Below are positions 8,090 to 16,960 of a DNA stretch of 64,000 bases, piece by piece. Location: positions 3,720,001-3,784,000 of the forward strand of contig NZ_AP031573.1 in assembly GCF_041154745.1 (NCBI RefSeq). Direction: 5' to 3'. The translations under genes and the position numbers were made by a program. The first letter of the stretch is position 1, and every line of letters begins with the position of its first letter. The notes under the pieces are model-generated. The model searched no databases, was not told where the DNA came from, and was given only the letters and a program-made list of their open reading frames with translations. This DNA is from Flavobacterium sp. CFS9. Its GTDB lineage: Bacteria; Bacteroidota; Bacteroidia; Flavobacteriales; Flavobacteriaceae.

Positions 8090-9526
8090 TTATTTTTTAG
8101 TTGGACTTTCATATCCTTTACGGACCATTACACCCCAGTTTTGTTCTTTTCTTCGAAAGAAGAGCCAGTAGCCTTTCAGTGAGGCATAAATTGTTATCGG
8201 ATGGTACACAAAGGGTTCCAGTGCGGCCATCCCAATAAGAATCATTAACTCTTTATAATTGGCATAACTTTTATACAGTATTTCATCTATCAATATGGAT
8301 ATGATGGTTATGGAGAGATAGAACAGATAGACTAATAAGCTTATAATCAGTAAATGCTGGTAGTCGATAAGTCCAAATATAAAACTGAAAATTAGAGTCA
8401 GAATACCAATAAATTCAATAATGGGAACTAAAAACTCAAAACTGAAAAAGAAAGGTAATACCAGAAATGCTGTTCGTCCGTATTTTGGATTTAAAAACAT
8501 TTTTCGATGTAAATACAAGGTTTGAACTAGTCCACGAGCCCAGCGAATGCGTTGTCTTAAGAATATTTTTCGTGTACTCGGAACTTCTGTCCAGCAGAGC
8601 GATTCTGGAATGTATTTGATTAAGTATTTTTCTTTAGTATCGTGCATGTATTTTCGCATGCGTGTCACGAGTTCCATATCTTCACCTAAGGACTGATGCC
8701 AGTATCCGCCCGCTTTAATCACAATGTCTTTGTCAAACATGCCAAGACCTCCCGAAACCAAAAGCAGACCGTTTAGCTGACTCCAAGCCATTCTTCCAAA
8801 CAAAAAGGATCTCACATATTCTAATTCCTGAAAACGCGGATACCATTCTTTAGGATAATGAACTTTAAACAAAAAGCCTTCCTTGATTTCGCAGGAGTTT
8901 GAAATCCTGATTCCGGCCCCGCAGGCAATGACCCGTTTTTCATTTTCCATAAATGGTTTGGCCAGTTTCAAAATAGTATCTCTTTTTAGAATACAATCTA
9001 CATCGGTACATAAAAATAGAGGATATTGTGAAGAATTGATTCCTGCATTTGCCGCATCAGCTTTACTTTTTCCGTTTACTTTGTCAACAATCAGTAATTT
9101 CGAATAAACAGGATTCTTTGATTTATAATGTCCGCGAACAGGCTGTGTGGCTATTTTCTCCTGATAATAAAAGTCAATTTTAACCAGATCAAATTCGGCA
9201 ATTAGTTTTTCCAGCGTATCGTCCGTACTTCCATCATTGACAATAATGATTTCGTATTTCGGATAGGTTAGAGAAAGCAGGGATTTGACATTGTAAACGA
9301 TATTTACTCCCTCATTAAAAGCAGGAGCTACAATGGAAACCCCCAGTATATGGTTCGAACGAATTAAAATTTCTTCTTCCAGGTATTTTTGATATTTTAA
9401 ATGTTTTACGATCGCCCAATAAGAAAGAACAGACAGAAAGATGTAGAACAGTATATACCCAATTGAAAAATGGATCACAAAGACATTGTAACAGTGAACA
9501 ATATAATGTAGAAAATCAGTCGTCAT
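8090..9526 (-). CDS. membrane processive glycosyltransferase family 2 (PgaC/BcsA-like)
   Basis: This 478-residue inner-membrane protein has an N-terminal helix (about 18-40), a cytosolic GT-A domain and several C-terminal helices (about 350-450). Catalytic signatures are intact: VNDGSTDDT (96-104), DVDC as the DxD motif (175-178), the GED general-base motif (281-283) and QRIRW, the QxxRW motif of processive synthases (325-329). Such enzymes polymerise beta-linked sugars and often thread the chain through the membrane. The nucleotide-sugar substrate cannot be told from the sequence; poly-GlcNAc or a beta-glucan are candidates. The gene overlaps the preceding HEAT gene by four bases (ATGA), implying translational coupling. 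Confidence 0.93.
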   Translation of the reverse strand: MTTDFLHYIVHCYNVFVIHFSIGYILFYIFLSVLSYWAIVKHLKYQKYLEEEILIRSNHILGVSIVAPAFNEGVNIVYNVKSLLSLTYPKYEIIIVNDGSTDDTLEKLIAEFDLVKIDFYYQEKIATQPVRGHYKSKNPVYSKLLIVDKVNGKSKADAANAGINSSQYPLFLCTDVDCILKRDTILKLAKPFMENEKRVIACGAGIRISNSCEIKEGFLFKVHYPKEWYPRFQELEYVRSFLFGRMAWSQLNGLLLVSGGLGMFDKDIVIKAGGYWHQSLGEDMELVTRMRKYMHDTKEKYLIKYIPESLCWTEVPSTRKIFLRQRIRWARGLVQTLYLHRKMFLNPKYGRTAFLVLPFFFSFEFLVPIIEFIGILTLIFSFIFGLIDYQHLLIISLLVYLFYLSITIISILIDEILYKSYANYKELMILIGMAALEPFVYHPITIYASLKGYWLFFRRKEQNWGVMVRKGYESPTKK

Positions 9527-10584
9527 AGTTGTAATTCTCTAATGTGATTAATCATTTTTTGTGTATCAGAATCTTGTCTCCCTAATATATCCAGACGTGC
9601 AAAATCCAGATCGTTTAAAGCGGCTACCATTTTTAACTTAAGATCTTTGATTTCTTCTTTCGGAATTTGATGATTTAAAAACGCGATTGTTTTTTCTGAA
9701 CCTATAATAGCGAGGGCGTCAAGAATTTCCAATTGAAGTTCGATACTCTCGTTCTTAAATAGCAGTAATAAATCCTCTTCGGCCTCATACAGGTACAAGT
9801 CGCGAATGGCAATAATTACATCGGTTCTCAGGTTTTTATTTTCGTGTTGGAGCAATTTGATGATATCCTGTGATCTGTTTCTGTAATTATAAAAAACCAT
9901 GGTCATTACAGCTAATTTCAGAACAGTCGGATTGTCAGATTCTATCCAATCTTCTATTTCTGGTGGAATCGGTATGTTCTGCGAATGCAATACATCCATT
10001 ATTTTTATGGTGGTACTGATGGATACTTTTACCGGAATCTTATTAACGGCCTGCCAGTCTCCTTTGGTTAAAATCAGGTAAGCAATATTGGCGTTTGACC
10101 GGATAATTTTATTGGGATGGAACAAATATTTTTTGATTAGAGCAATTCCCGGTTTGTATCCTAAGGCTTGAAAATGATAAATGCCATCACATTTTTTATA
10201 TTTTCTAAAATCCCGAAGTAAACTTGCCGAATAACGGTTTAAACCCAGTTGTTTGTAAATAACAAGAATGTTTTTGGCAGTTTTGCCTTTTAAATTGCTT
10301 TTCATCCGAATCATATCGTCGATAAGCATTTCTTTACACCAGGTTTTATGTATTGGAATTTCGGATCGGAATTTGGCAATTTTGTATTTCAGAATACTTT
10401 CTTCCGGTCTTGAGAGTGTAATCTCCGTAAGGAAAATTTCAGATTTTCTAACAATATGATGCCGGTAAGGAAGAGTGTATTGATAATGAATTCTTTTGAG
10501 TATTAATGCAAGTGCTAAAGCTAAACTTGTAAATACAAATAATGGGATGGCGTAGTGTTTTATATAACCTATAAAATGCTCCAT
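9523..10584 (-). CDS. membrane-anchored HEAT-repeat protein
   Basis: The 353-residue product has one N-terminal transmembrane helix (about residues 11-28) followed by an all-helical region. Repeating pairs such as HENKNLRTDVIIAIRDLYL and FKNESIELQLEILDALAII are typical of HEAT/armadillo scaffolds. No catalytic motif is visible. It is the first gene of the operon and overlaps the glycosyltransferase start by four bases. Inferred role: a cytoplasm-facing scaffold for the synthase, possibly the docking partner for the receiver-only protein at the operon's end. That partnership is a guess from gene order. Confidence 0.8.
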   Translation of the reverse strand: MEHFIGYIKHYAIPLFVFTSLALALALILKRIHYQYTLPYRHHIVRKSEIFLTEITLSRPEESILKYKIAKFRSEIPIHKTWCKEMLIDDMIRMKSNLKGKTAKNILVIYKQLGLNRYSASLLRDFRKYKKCDGIYHFQALGYKPGIALIKKYLFHPNKIIRSNANIAYLILTKGDWQAVNKIPVKVSISTTIKIMDVLHSQNIPIPPEIEDWIESDNPTVLKLAVMTMVFYNYRNRSQDIIKLLQHENKNLRTDVIIAIRDLYLYEAEEDLLLLFKNESIELQLEILDALAIIGSEKTIAFLNHQIPKEEIKDLKLKMVAALNDLDFARLDILGRQDSDTQKMINHIRELQL

Positions 10585-10655
10585 AAATATTGCTTTATAG
10601 AGTGAAATTACGAAAAAAAACGCAATAAAACTAATGAAAGGTCACTTCCCGGGGA

Positions 10656-11420
10656 CTAAAACCCTTCAAAAACGCCCAATCCGAAAAGGGCAAAGTCATA
10701 TTTTACCGGATCATGAGGATCCATTTTTCTGAGTTTAAGATCGAGTTCAGTTAAGGCTTTTCCATCATTTTGTTTTCGGGTTAGTATCCCTAATTTTCGG
10801 GCCACATTACCGGAGTGTACATCAAGCGGACAGGACAATAAAGCAGGCGATATGGTTTTCCAGATGCCTAAATCGACACCTTTGGTATCCTGGCGCACCA
10901 TCCAGCGCAGGTACATGTTGATTCTTTTTGCTGCCGAATTGTTTAACGGATCCGAAATGTGCTTTTGGGTTCGGGGTAAATGATCAATTTCAAAGAATAT
11001 TTTTTTGAATTCGCTTATACTTTTCTGTAAGCCGTCAGCCTCCTGATTTTTAGCAAAAACAGCCTCCAGACCATTGTGATTTTTATAGATGTGCTGTAAT
11101 CCTTTTACAAAGCCTGTAAAGTCCTTTCCGTTAAAAGTACGGTGTACAAAGTTCTCAAGACGCTCCAGATCTTCGTCAGTATGTGACATTACAAAATCGT
11201 AAGGAGTATTACCCATTAATTCCATCATTTGATGTGAATTTTTGATAATCATCTTGCGATTTCCCCAGGCAATGGTAGCACTCAAAAAACCGGCAATCTC
11301 AATGTCTTCTTTCTGAGAAAACAAATGAGGAATTTGCACAGGATCGCTTTCGATAAAGTCGAGATTGTTGTATTGAATGACTTTTTCGTCAAGGAATTCT
11401 TTGAGTTCTTTTTGTGTCAT
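10656..11420 (-). CDS. TIGR02757 family protein (DUF2400)
   Basis: The 254-residue product matches my memory of the TIGR02757/DUF2400 family common in Bacteroidota, including the segment IAGFLSATIAWGNRKMIIKN and the C-terminal region KMDPHDPVKYDFALFGLG. The family is helical and has been likened to HhH-GPD base-excision proteins (the segment LSCPLDVHSGNVARKLG fits a DNA-glycosylase-like fold), but no activity is established. It begins 38 bases after the ABC ATPase gene on the same strand and is probably co-transcribed with it. Confidence 0.85.
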   Translation of the reverse strand: MTQKELKEFLDEKVIQYNNLDFIESDPVQIPHLFSQKEDIEIAGFLSATIAWGNRKMIIKNSHQMMELMGNTPYDFVMSHTDEDLERLENFVHRTFNGKDFTGFVKGLQHIYKNHNGLEAVFAKNQEADGLQKSISEFKKIFFEIDHLPRTQKHISDPLNNSAAKRINMYLRWMVRQDTKGVDLGIWKTISPALLSCPLDVHSGNVARKLGILTRKQNDGKALTELDLKLRKMDPHDPVKYDFALFGLGVFEGF

Positions 11421-11458
11421 AATTTAAAGGAAAGTGGTGACCTAATTGTTGAACGTTT

Positions 11459-12124
11459 TTAATTACTGATTAATCCGTCAACCATTACTAACTTTCTATC
11501 CGCCATATTGGCTAATTCTTCATTGTGGGTTACAATTACGAAAGTCTGTCCAAATTCATCACGAAGCTGAAAAAACAACTGGTGTAAATTTTCGGCAGAA
11601 TGCGTGTCCAGATTCCCGGAAGGCTCATCTGCAAAAATAACATCGGGTTTGTTGATGAGTGCTCTTGCTACGGCAACTCTTTGCTGTTCTCCTCCCGAAA
11701 GTTCATTCGGTTTGTGATTAATTCTGTGTGAAAGCCCTAAATATTCTAAAAGCTTTTTGGCTTCTGTTTCTACTTCGGTATTTTTTTTTCCGGCAATGAA
11801 AGCAGGAATACATACATTTTCTAATGCTGTAAATTCAGGTAAAAGCTGATGAAACTGAAAAATAAAACCTAAATTGAGATTTCTGAATTTTGATAATGCT
11901 TTATCACTCAGCTCTAAAATATTCTGACCGTTTATCGTTAAGGAAGTTTCGGTTTCTAATCCTGAAGGCTTGTCAAGCGTCCCCAGAATTTGCAAAAGAG
12001 TTGTTTTTCCCGCACCGGATGCGCCCACAATCGAAACAATTTCACCTTTTTTAATATGCAGATCGACTCCTTTTAAAACTTCTAATTTGTCGTAGAACTT
12101 ATGTATATTTTTTGCGTGGATCAT
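11459..12124 (-). CDS. LolD-type ABC transporter ATP-binding protein
   Basis: Starting at the ATG of [13 protein letters not shown] (12124), the product is 221 residues, the usual length for LolD/MacB-type ATPases. Walker A is GASGAGKTT, the signature is [15 protein letters not shown], Walker B is [12 protein letters not shown] and the switch His is in VTHNEEL. This subfamily energises lipoprotein release (LolCDE) or macrolide and peptide export. The permease is not adjacent, as is often seen in Bacteroidota. The frame stays open upstream to 12169, but the extra 15 residues are unlike the family. Confidence 0.92.
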   Translation of the reverse strand: MIHAKNIHKFYDKLEVLKGVDLHIKKGEIVSIVGASGAGKTTLLQILGTLDKPSGLETETSLTINGQNILELSDKALSKFRNLNLGFIFQFHQLLPEFTALENVCIPAFIAGKKNTEVETEAKKLLEYLGLSHRINHKPNELSGGEQQRVAVARALINKPDVIFADEPSGNLDTHSAENLHQLFFQLRDEFGQTFVIVTHNEELANMADRKLVMVDGLISN

Positions 12125-12457
12125 TTTGAAACTGTTTTTACAAAGAAACAAAGATTCTTCCGATATCAAAATGCCATCTAACAGAATTTTAAGAACAAGT
12201 TTTCAATAGCAATGACAATAACAATAACAATAACAATGTCAATTTAGACGTTAATCTTAACTTTAGGATGCTGAAAAGGGGAGAGCTTGAAAAAAACGGG
12301 TTCTTGAATAAATCGGTCTGGTTTTTGAAAGAGGATTGGTTAGAGATGCTTTTTTGATGAGGAAAAGTGTTGATCAGGTGGAAATTAAGAAATAAATTAC
12401 CATTTGAAAATAAGTTTGTTTTAAAGAATTCTTTTTAAATTCGAATATCTAAATACC
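12125..12457. other. gene-free stretch with a short ACAATA array
   Basis: No credible gene is seen in these 333 bases. They hold a short simple repeat (ACAATA units, about 12210-12238). No clear promoter consensus was found for the gene that follows. Confidence 0.6.
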
Positions 12458-12751
12458 ATGAAAATGCAGGAAGCCAAAGTAATGAACGACGACAGAACAA
12501 AGAAACTCCTTTTGGGGTTGGCATTGGACGCAATTGGAATGCTGACTTACAGTATACCGGGCTTTGCCGAGCCTGCCGATTTGATTTGGGCACCAATAGC
12601 AGCTTTTATAATGACCAAAATGTATCAGGGAAGAGTAGGGAAAGTAGCGAGTGTTTTGACTTTTATTGAAGAAATACTTCCGGGAACGGATATTGTTCCA
12701 TCCTTTACCATAACCTGGATTTATACTTACTTTTTTTCAAAAAGAGAGTAA
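12458..12751 (+). CDS. small conserved-looking membrane protein
   Basis: This 97-residue product is not one I can name. It has two hydrophobic segments (about 17-34 and 44-57), a short amphipathic region (RVGKVASVLTFIEEILPGTDIVPS) and a C-terminal aromatic segment ending FFSKRE. The pattern, with proline- and glycine-containing turns, suggests a small inner-membrane protein. A second ATG at 12482 (MNDDRTKKLL) may be the true start and would give 89 residues. It stands alone between two minus-strand blocks. Flavobacterium-like codon use supports a real gene. Confidence 0.7.
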   Translation: MKMQEAKVMNDDRTKKLLLGLALDAIGMLTYSIPGFAEPADLIWAPIAAFIMTKMYQGRVGKVASVLTFIEEILPGTDIVPSFTITWIYTYFFSKRE

Positions 12752-12914
12752 GGAGTATTGAGATTTTAGAATGAAGATTAACGATTTGTGATTTTGTGTT
12801 GTTACGTAACACTATAGTCGTTTTCTACCGTTTAGAAATATCTGAAATCAAAAATTGTTAATCAATAATCTGAAATCTACAGATCTTGATAGATTTTGTA
12901 TGTTTTATGGTAAA

Positions 12915-13232
12915 TTAGGATTGCGGTTTTGAATCCTTAAATAAGAATCCCAGCCCCATATTTTTAAGCATTTTCTTTTCAAAATTCCAAAAGAAACGGA
13001 ATTGTCCAAATATGGTACCGATACCAACCAGTAAAACCTGATAGATCGGGAAAATAATTAGCAGTCGTATTAGAGTAAACCAGCCTCCGAAATCCTCTTT
13101 GGTAATGCCAAGCAAGACGCAAAAAGGTTTAGACAGCCATGCAGATGCCGATCCTGTGATGGCAAAAACAATAAGTATGATTATGGCTTGTACATTTGAG
13201 GTGATGCCCCAACGTTTTTTTAGTCTGTTCAT
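12915..13232 (-). CDS. DUF6787-like small membrane protein
   Basis: The 105-residue product starts MNRLKKRWGITSNVQAIIIL and has two or three transmembrane helices (about 14-34, 54-80) and a basic, aromatic C-terminal tail (FRFFWNFEKKMLKNMGLGF). I recall this as DUF6787, sometimes mislabelled as prolipoprotein diacylglyceryl transferase; it is far too short to be that enzyme. Function unknown. It lies 33 bases downstream of the DUF6146 lipoprotein gene on the same strand and is probably co-transcribed with it. Confidence 0.75.
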   Translation of the reverse strand: MNRLKKRWGITSNVQAIIILIVFAITGSASAWLSKPFCVLLGITKEDFGGWFTLIRLLIIFPIYQVLLVGIGTIFGQFRFFWNFEKKMLKNMGLGFLFKDSKPQS

Positions 13233-13265
13233 TCTTTATTTATAACGATTACAAATATAAGAACA

Positions 13266-13706
13266 TTATCTTATTGGAACATAGCCTGCGAGCTTTTGTT
13301 TGTAAGTATTTTGAAAATAAATCATATAGTTATAAATAAGGTAATTTACTTCGTAACCGTAATGAATCGTTGGCTGATAATCAATTCGCATTTCATACAA
13401 ATTCGGACTGTAGCGCTGTGGTTGTAAAACACGATTGTTCCATTCGGTTACATACAGATTATTTTTGTTTTCGAGATAACTTAAAGAGTAATAATTTCGG
13501 GGAAGTGCTCTTGAAGCCAGCCAGGTACTGAATCCATTATCGATAATGATCACTTCGTATTCTAAAGAATCGTTGGCGATTCGCACTGTATCGTTTACTG
13601 CAACAGCAGACTTACCGCCTGTATTTGCAGCAACCGTTTTTTTTGAAGCTGTTGAACACGCTATTATCGTAAACAGAAGGCCTAATATAAAGAGGGATTT
13701 TTTCAT
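13266..13706 (-). CDS. DUF6146 family lipoprotein
   Basis: The 146-residue product has a lipoprotein signal peptide with a lipobox-like LLFTIIACS (Cys at about 17). A compact domain rich in Tyr and Asn follows (WNNRVLQPQRYSPNLYEMRI, IHYGYEVNYLIYNYMIYFQ), characteristic of DUF6146 as I remember it. Expected location is the outer membrane facing the periplasm. Function unknown. It forms a two-gene unit with the small membrane protein downstream. Confidence 0.8.
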   Translation of the reverse strand: MKKSLFILGLLFTIIACSTASKKTVAANTGGKSAVAVNDTVRIANDSLEYEVIIIDNGFSTWLASRALPRNYYSLSYLENKNNLYVTEWNNRVLQPQRYSPNLYEMRIDYQPTIHYGYEVNYLIYNYMIYFQNTYKQKLAGYVPIR

Positions 13707-13776
13707 AAATTTTGTTTCAGACCTAAATTTACGAATAAATGAGGAGAGGTTTTAGGGATTTAACAGTTTGTATAGA

Positions 13777-13940
13777 AAAGGTGCTGAGGTACTAAGGCTC
13801 TAAGATGCTAAGGTTTTTGGTTTTGAAATAAAAAAAGCTGTTTGGATTTAACAAACAGCCTTTTATATTTTTGTTTAAATTTTTAATCTGCTTTTAGTGG
13901 GACTTCGAATAACTTAGAACCTTAACATCTCAGAACCTCA
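13777..13940. repeat. octamer nnnCTAAG inverted-repeat arms around a terminator
   Basis: Left arm units (TGCTGAGG, TACTAAGG, CTCTAAGA, TGCTAAGG; about 13779-13813) face the complementary right arm (about 13908-13940) across the hairpin at 13837-13859. The arrangement is the same as at 2605-2756: octamer arms outside a terminator. Confidence 0.75.
13837..13859 (-). terminator. hairpin terminator of the DUF937 gene
   Basis: The stem GCTGTTTG / CAAACAGC closes on a seven-base loop. On the minus strand it is followed by a T-run, so it fits the end of the DUF937 gene. Confidence 0.8.
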
Positions 13941-13956
13941 GCACCTTTAAAAGAAC

Positions 13957-14514
13957 CTACTTTCCAAACAATTTCCCCAATAACCCGCCTAATCCGCCGC
14001 TTTTAGTAAGACTTGCAGCATCGGCTAAATCTACTTTTCCATCGTTGTTTTGGTCCAGACCGAATTGCATTCCGTATTTATTAATGGTATCCATGATACC
14101 GGAAGCCTGTCCGCTGTTTCCGGAAATAGAGCTTATGATATCTGAAATATTGAAACTACTGTCGTTAGGATCTTTTGCTTTGTTGACTAAAGAATTCAAA
14201 ACCTGTGGAATCATATTTGAAGCGACACCGGCAGAATCAGTACTGCTCAATCCGAATTTTTCACCAAGACTTCCGCTCAATTGTTGTGTTATTTGTTGTA
14301 CCACGGGATTAGAACTGTCCAGTTTAGAAGTTCCGTTAAATAAGCCGGCCAATTGTTCTGCACCTCCTTCTGAAGCAATTTTTTGCAATCCTGAAAATAT
14401 AGAAGTACTTGCTTCGTTTATAACAGCTTCATTGTGTTCATTTGGGATAGCTTTGTTGTTTACAACCGCATCGCCTCCGTATTGTTGTACTAATTGTGTT
14501 AATTGTTCGAACAT
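13957..14514 (-). CDS. DUF937 protein with a C-terminal EF-hand-like loop
   Basis: The 185-residue product starts MFEQLTQLVQQYGGDAVVNN and has the helical, Gly/Ser/Gln-rich pattern of the DUF937/YidB-like family (VVQQITQQLSGSLGEKFGLS). Near the C-terminus, about residues 155-166, lies DQNNDGKVDLAD, a textbook EF-hand/dockerin-type calcium loop. It is followed by a glycine-rich tail ending GGLGGLLGKLFGK. No signal peptide is seen. Function is unknown; the loop predicts Ca2+ binding. It is monocistronic with its own terminator. Confidence 0.85.
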   Translation of the reverse strand: MFEQLTQLVQQYGGDAVVNNKAIPNEHNEAVINEASTSIFSGLQKIASEGGAEQLAGLFNGTSKLDSSNPVVQQITQQLSGSLGEKFGLSSTDSAGVASNMIPQVLNSLVNKAKDPNDSSFNISDIISSISGNSGQASGIMDTINKYGMQFGLDQNNDGKVDLADAASLTKSGGLGGLLGKLFGK

Positions 14515-14565
14515 GATTTAAAGAATTTAGGTTAGAATTTAAACTCAAATTTAATCAAAAAAAGA

Positions 14566-14599
14566 AAGGGATTTATTAAACGATGTTAATAAATCCCTT
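14566..14599 (-). terminator. hairpin terminator of serA
   Basis: A perfect 14-bp stem (AAGGGATTTATTAA and its complement) with a six-base loop ends 24 bases after the serA stop codon and is followed on the minus strand by a T-run. Confidence 0.9.
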
Positions 14600-14622
14600 C
14601 TAAATAATTTATTTTTAGATTA

Positions 14623-15573
14623 TTAGCTCAATAAAGAAATGATTTGTGAAGCTAATTCTGTACCAATTCTGTCTTGTGCTTCTCCTGTAGCAGCTCCAAT
14701 GTGCGGAGTCAATGAAATTTTAGAGTGCATTAAAATAGCCATTTCCGGTTTTGGTTCGCTTTCAAAAACGTCCAATCCTGCAAAGGCAACTTTTCCAGAA
14801 TCTAAAGCCTTCAATAAAGCTACTTCGTCAATAACACCACCACGGGCACAGTTTACGATTCCAACACCATCTTTCATGATAGCCAGTTCTTTTTCGCCAA
14901 TGATGTAGCCGTCCTGAGCAGGAACGTGTAAAGTAATGAAATCAGCTTCTTTGAACAATGATTCTAAAGATTGAGAAACGATCGTTGTAGTGATCGACTG
15001 ACCGTCAAAAAACTCAACTTTAACGTCAACAGAAGGAATAAAGCTGTCAGCAGCGATTACTCTCATTCCTAAACCTAAAGCCATTTTTGCAGTAGCCTGA
15101 CCAATACGTCCAATACCAACAATACCAAGAGTTTTACCTCTTAATTCAGTGCCATTAGCGTATGCTTTTTTCAAACCGTCAAAGTTAGAATCCCCTTCAA
15201 GAGGCATATTTCTGTTTGAATCATGTAAAAAACGAACACCAGAAAATAAGTGTCCAAATACCAATTCGGCAACAGATTCTGATGAAGAAGCCGGAGTATT
15301 AATTACATGGATTCCTTTGCTTTTTGCATAATCTACATCGATGTTGTCCATACCAACACCACCACGGCCAATAATTTTCAATCCCGGGCAGGCATCAATA
15401 ATGTCTTTGCGAACTTTAGTAGCGCTTCGTACTAAAACGACATCTACATTATTTTCGTTTACAAAATTAGCTACTTGTTCCTGAGCTACTTTTGTAGTAA
15501 TAACTTCAAAACCACCTTTTTCTAAAGCAAGAATTCCACTTTTTGAAATTCCGTCGTTTGCTAATACTTTCAT
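14623..15573 (-). CDS. serA: D-3-phosphoglycerate dehydrogenase, short form
   Basis: The 316-residue enzyme oxidises 3-phosphoglycerate with NAD+ in the first step of serine synthesis. The Rossmann motif GIVGIGRIGQATAK, the active-site Arg/Glu region (VNCARGGVIDE) and the catalytic His in TPHIGAATGEAQ are present. It lacks the C-terminal ACT domain of long-form SerA, so serine feedback through ACT is not expected. It lies downstream of serC on the same strand, though a 223-base gap with a repeat element separates them. Confidence 0.93.
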   Translation of the reverse strand: MKVLANDGISKSGILALEKGGFEVITTKVAQEQVANFVNENNVDVVLVRSATKVRKDIIDACPGLKIIGRGGVGMDNIDVDYAKSKGIHVINTPASSSESVAELVFGHLFSGVRFLHDSNRNMPLEGDSNFDGLKKAYANGTELRGKTLGIVGIGRIGQATAKMALGLGMRVIAADSFIPSVDVKVEFFDGQSITTTIVSQSLESLFKEADFITLHVPAQDGYIIGEKELAIMKDGVGIVNCARGGVIDEVALLKALDSGKVAFAGLDVFESEPKPEMAILMHSKISLTPHIGAATGEAQDRIGTELASQIISLLS

Positions 15574-15599
15574 TGTTGTGTTTATTGTTTATTTGGTTA

Positions 15600-15770
15600 A
15601 TCGTTTATTTGTTTAATCGATACACCAATTTGTTATTTTTTCCTTTTTTTGTTTAGGAGCTAATCCCGCTATCCGTTGCAATCTTTTTTATTTTTAAAGA
15701 AAAAATAAAAAAGGATTTCCACTTCTATCGGGGCTAGGAATCCCGTGTTCAATTTCTGTTTTTAGCAAAC
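15600..15770. repeat. dispersed intergenic inverted element between serC and serA
   Basis: The left half AGCTAATCCCGCTATCCG (about 15659-15676) and the right half TTCTATCGGGGCTAGGAATC (about 15723-15742) are imperfect complements. They flank an A/T-rich centre (TTTTTTATTTTTAAAG...AAAAATAAAAAA) that can also pair. I recall very similar elements from other Flavobacterium genomes, but cannot search here. Confidence 0.6.
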
Positions 15771-15796
15771 TGCAAACTAAAAACTGCGACTGTAAA

Positions 15797-16867
15797 CTAA
15801 ACTTTACTTTCCAAAGCCTTCATTACATCCACTAAAACCTGAACACTTTCGATAGACATGGCATTGTAGATTGAAGCTCTGTAACCACCAACGGAACGGT
15901 GACCAGGTAATCCTGAAATTCCGGCTTCTTTCCATAAAGCGTCAAAAGTAGCAGTATGATCGGCATTGTTTAGTAAGAAAGTAACGTTCATTTTAGAACG
16001 GTCTTCAACCGCTGCAGTACCTTTAAATAATGGGTTTCTGTCGATTTCAGCATAAAGTAAGTCGGCTTTAGCATTGTTTAGTTTTTCAACAGCAGCAATT
16101 CCTCCTTTTTCTTTGATCCATTGTAAAGTCAGTAAAGAAACATATACAGCAAAAACAGGAGGTGTGTTGTACATACTCTCTGCTTTAATATGTTTGGCAT
16201 AATCTAACATACTTGGAATTGTTCTTCCGTTTTTCCCCAGTATCTCTTCTTTTATTACAACCAAAGTCGTTCCGGCAGGCCCCATATTTTTTTGAGCACC
16301 GGCATAGATAATGTCAAATTTAGAGAAATCCAGTTCGCGTGAAAAAATATCAGAACTCATGTCGCAAACCACAGGAACATTAGTTGCCGGGAATTCTTTC
16401 ATTTGAGTTCCAAAAATGGTGTTGTTGCTGGTGCAGTGAAAGTAATCAGCATCACTTGGTATTTCGTATCCTTTCGGAATATGATTGTAATTTGCTTCTT
16501 TTGAAGAACCCACAATAACAGTTTCTCCAAAATACTTTGCTTCTTTTATAGCGGCAGTTGCCCAGGTTCCGGAATCCAGATAAGCAGCTTTTCCGTTTTC
16601 TTTCATTAAATTATAAGGGGCCATTAAGAAGGCTGTGCTTGCACCACCTTGTAAAAATAGAGCCTGGTACCCTTTTCCCTGAAGTCCCAATAATTCTAAA
16701 GCAAGGGATCGAGCTTCCTCCATAACGGCAACGAAATCTTTACTTCGGTGCGAAATTTCAAGAATAGATAATCCTGAATCATTAAAATCTAAAACGGCTT
16801 TTGATGCTTTTTCAAAAACTTCCTGAGGTAAAATACTTGGTCCTGCGCTGTAGTTGTGTTTTTTCAT
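15797..16867 (-). CDS. serC: phosphoserine aminotransferase
   Basis: The 356-residue PLP enzyme converts 3-phosphohydroxypyruvate and glutamate to phosphoserine (serine and pyridoxine synthesis). The start MKKHNYSAGPSILPQEVFEK is diagnostic, the PLP-binding Lys is in YAGAQKNMGPAGT, and the C-terminal GHRSVGGYRASIYNAM binds phosphate. Length is normal. With serA it supplies two of the three serine-synthesis steps; the phosphatase is not in the window. Confidence 0.96.
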   Translation of the reverse strand: MKKHNYSAGPSILPQEVFEKASKAVLDFNDSGLSILEISHRSKDFVAVMEEARSLALELLGLQGKGYQALFLQGGASTAFLMAPYNLMKENGKAAYLDSGTWATAAIKEAKYFGETVIVGSSKEANYNHIPKGYEIPSDADYFHCTSNNTIFGTQMKEFPATNVPVVCDMSSDIFSRELDFSKFDIIYAGAQKNMGPAGTTLVVIKEEILGKNGRTIPSMLDYAKHIKAESMYNTPPVFAVYVSLLTLQWIKEKGGIAAVEKLNNAKADLLYAEIDRNPLFKGTAAVEDRSKMNVTFLLNNADHTATFDALWKEAGISGLPGHRSVGGYRASIYNAMSIESVQVLVDVMKALESKV

Positions 16868-16960
16868 GGTTTTTGTTAATAGTCGAAAAATTTAAAGACG
16901 CAAATTTCGGCAATAGGAGCTGAAAAAGCGATAAATAATTCGAAATAATTGAACATATTT

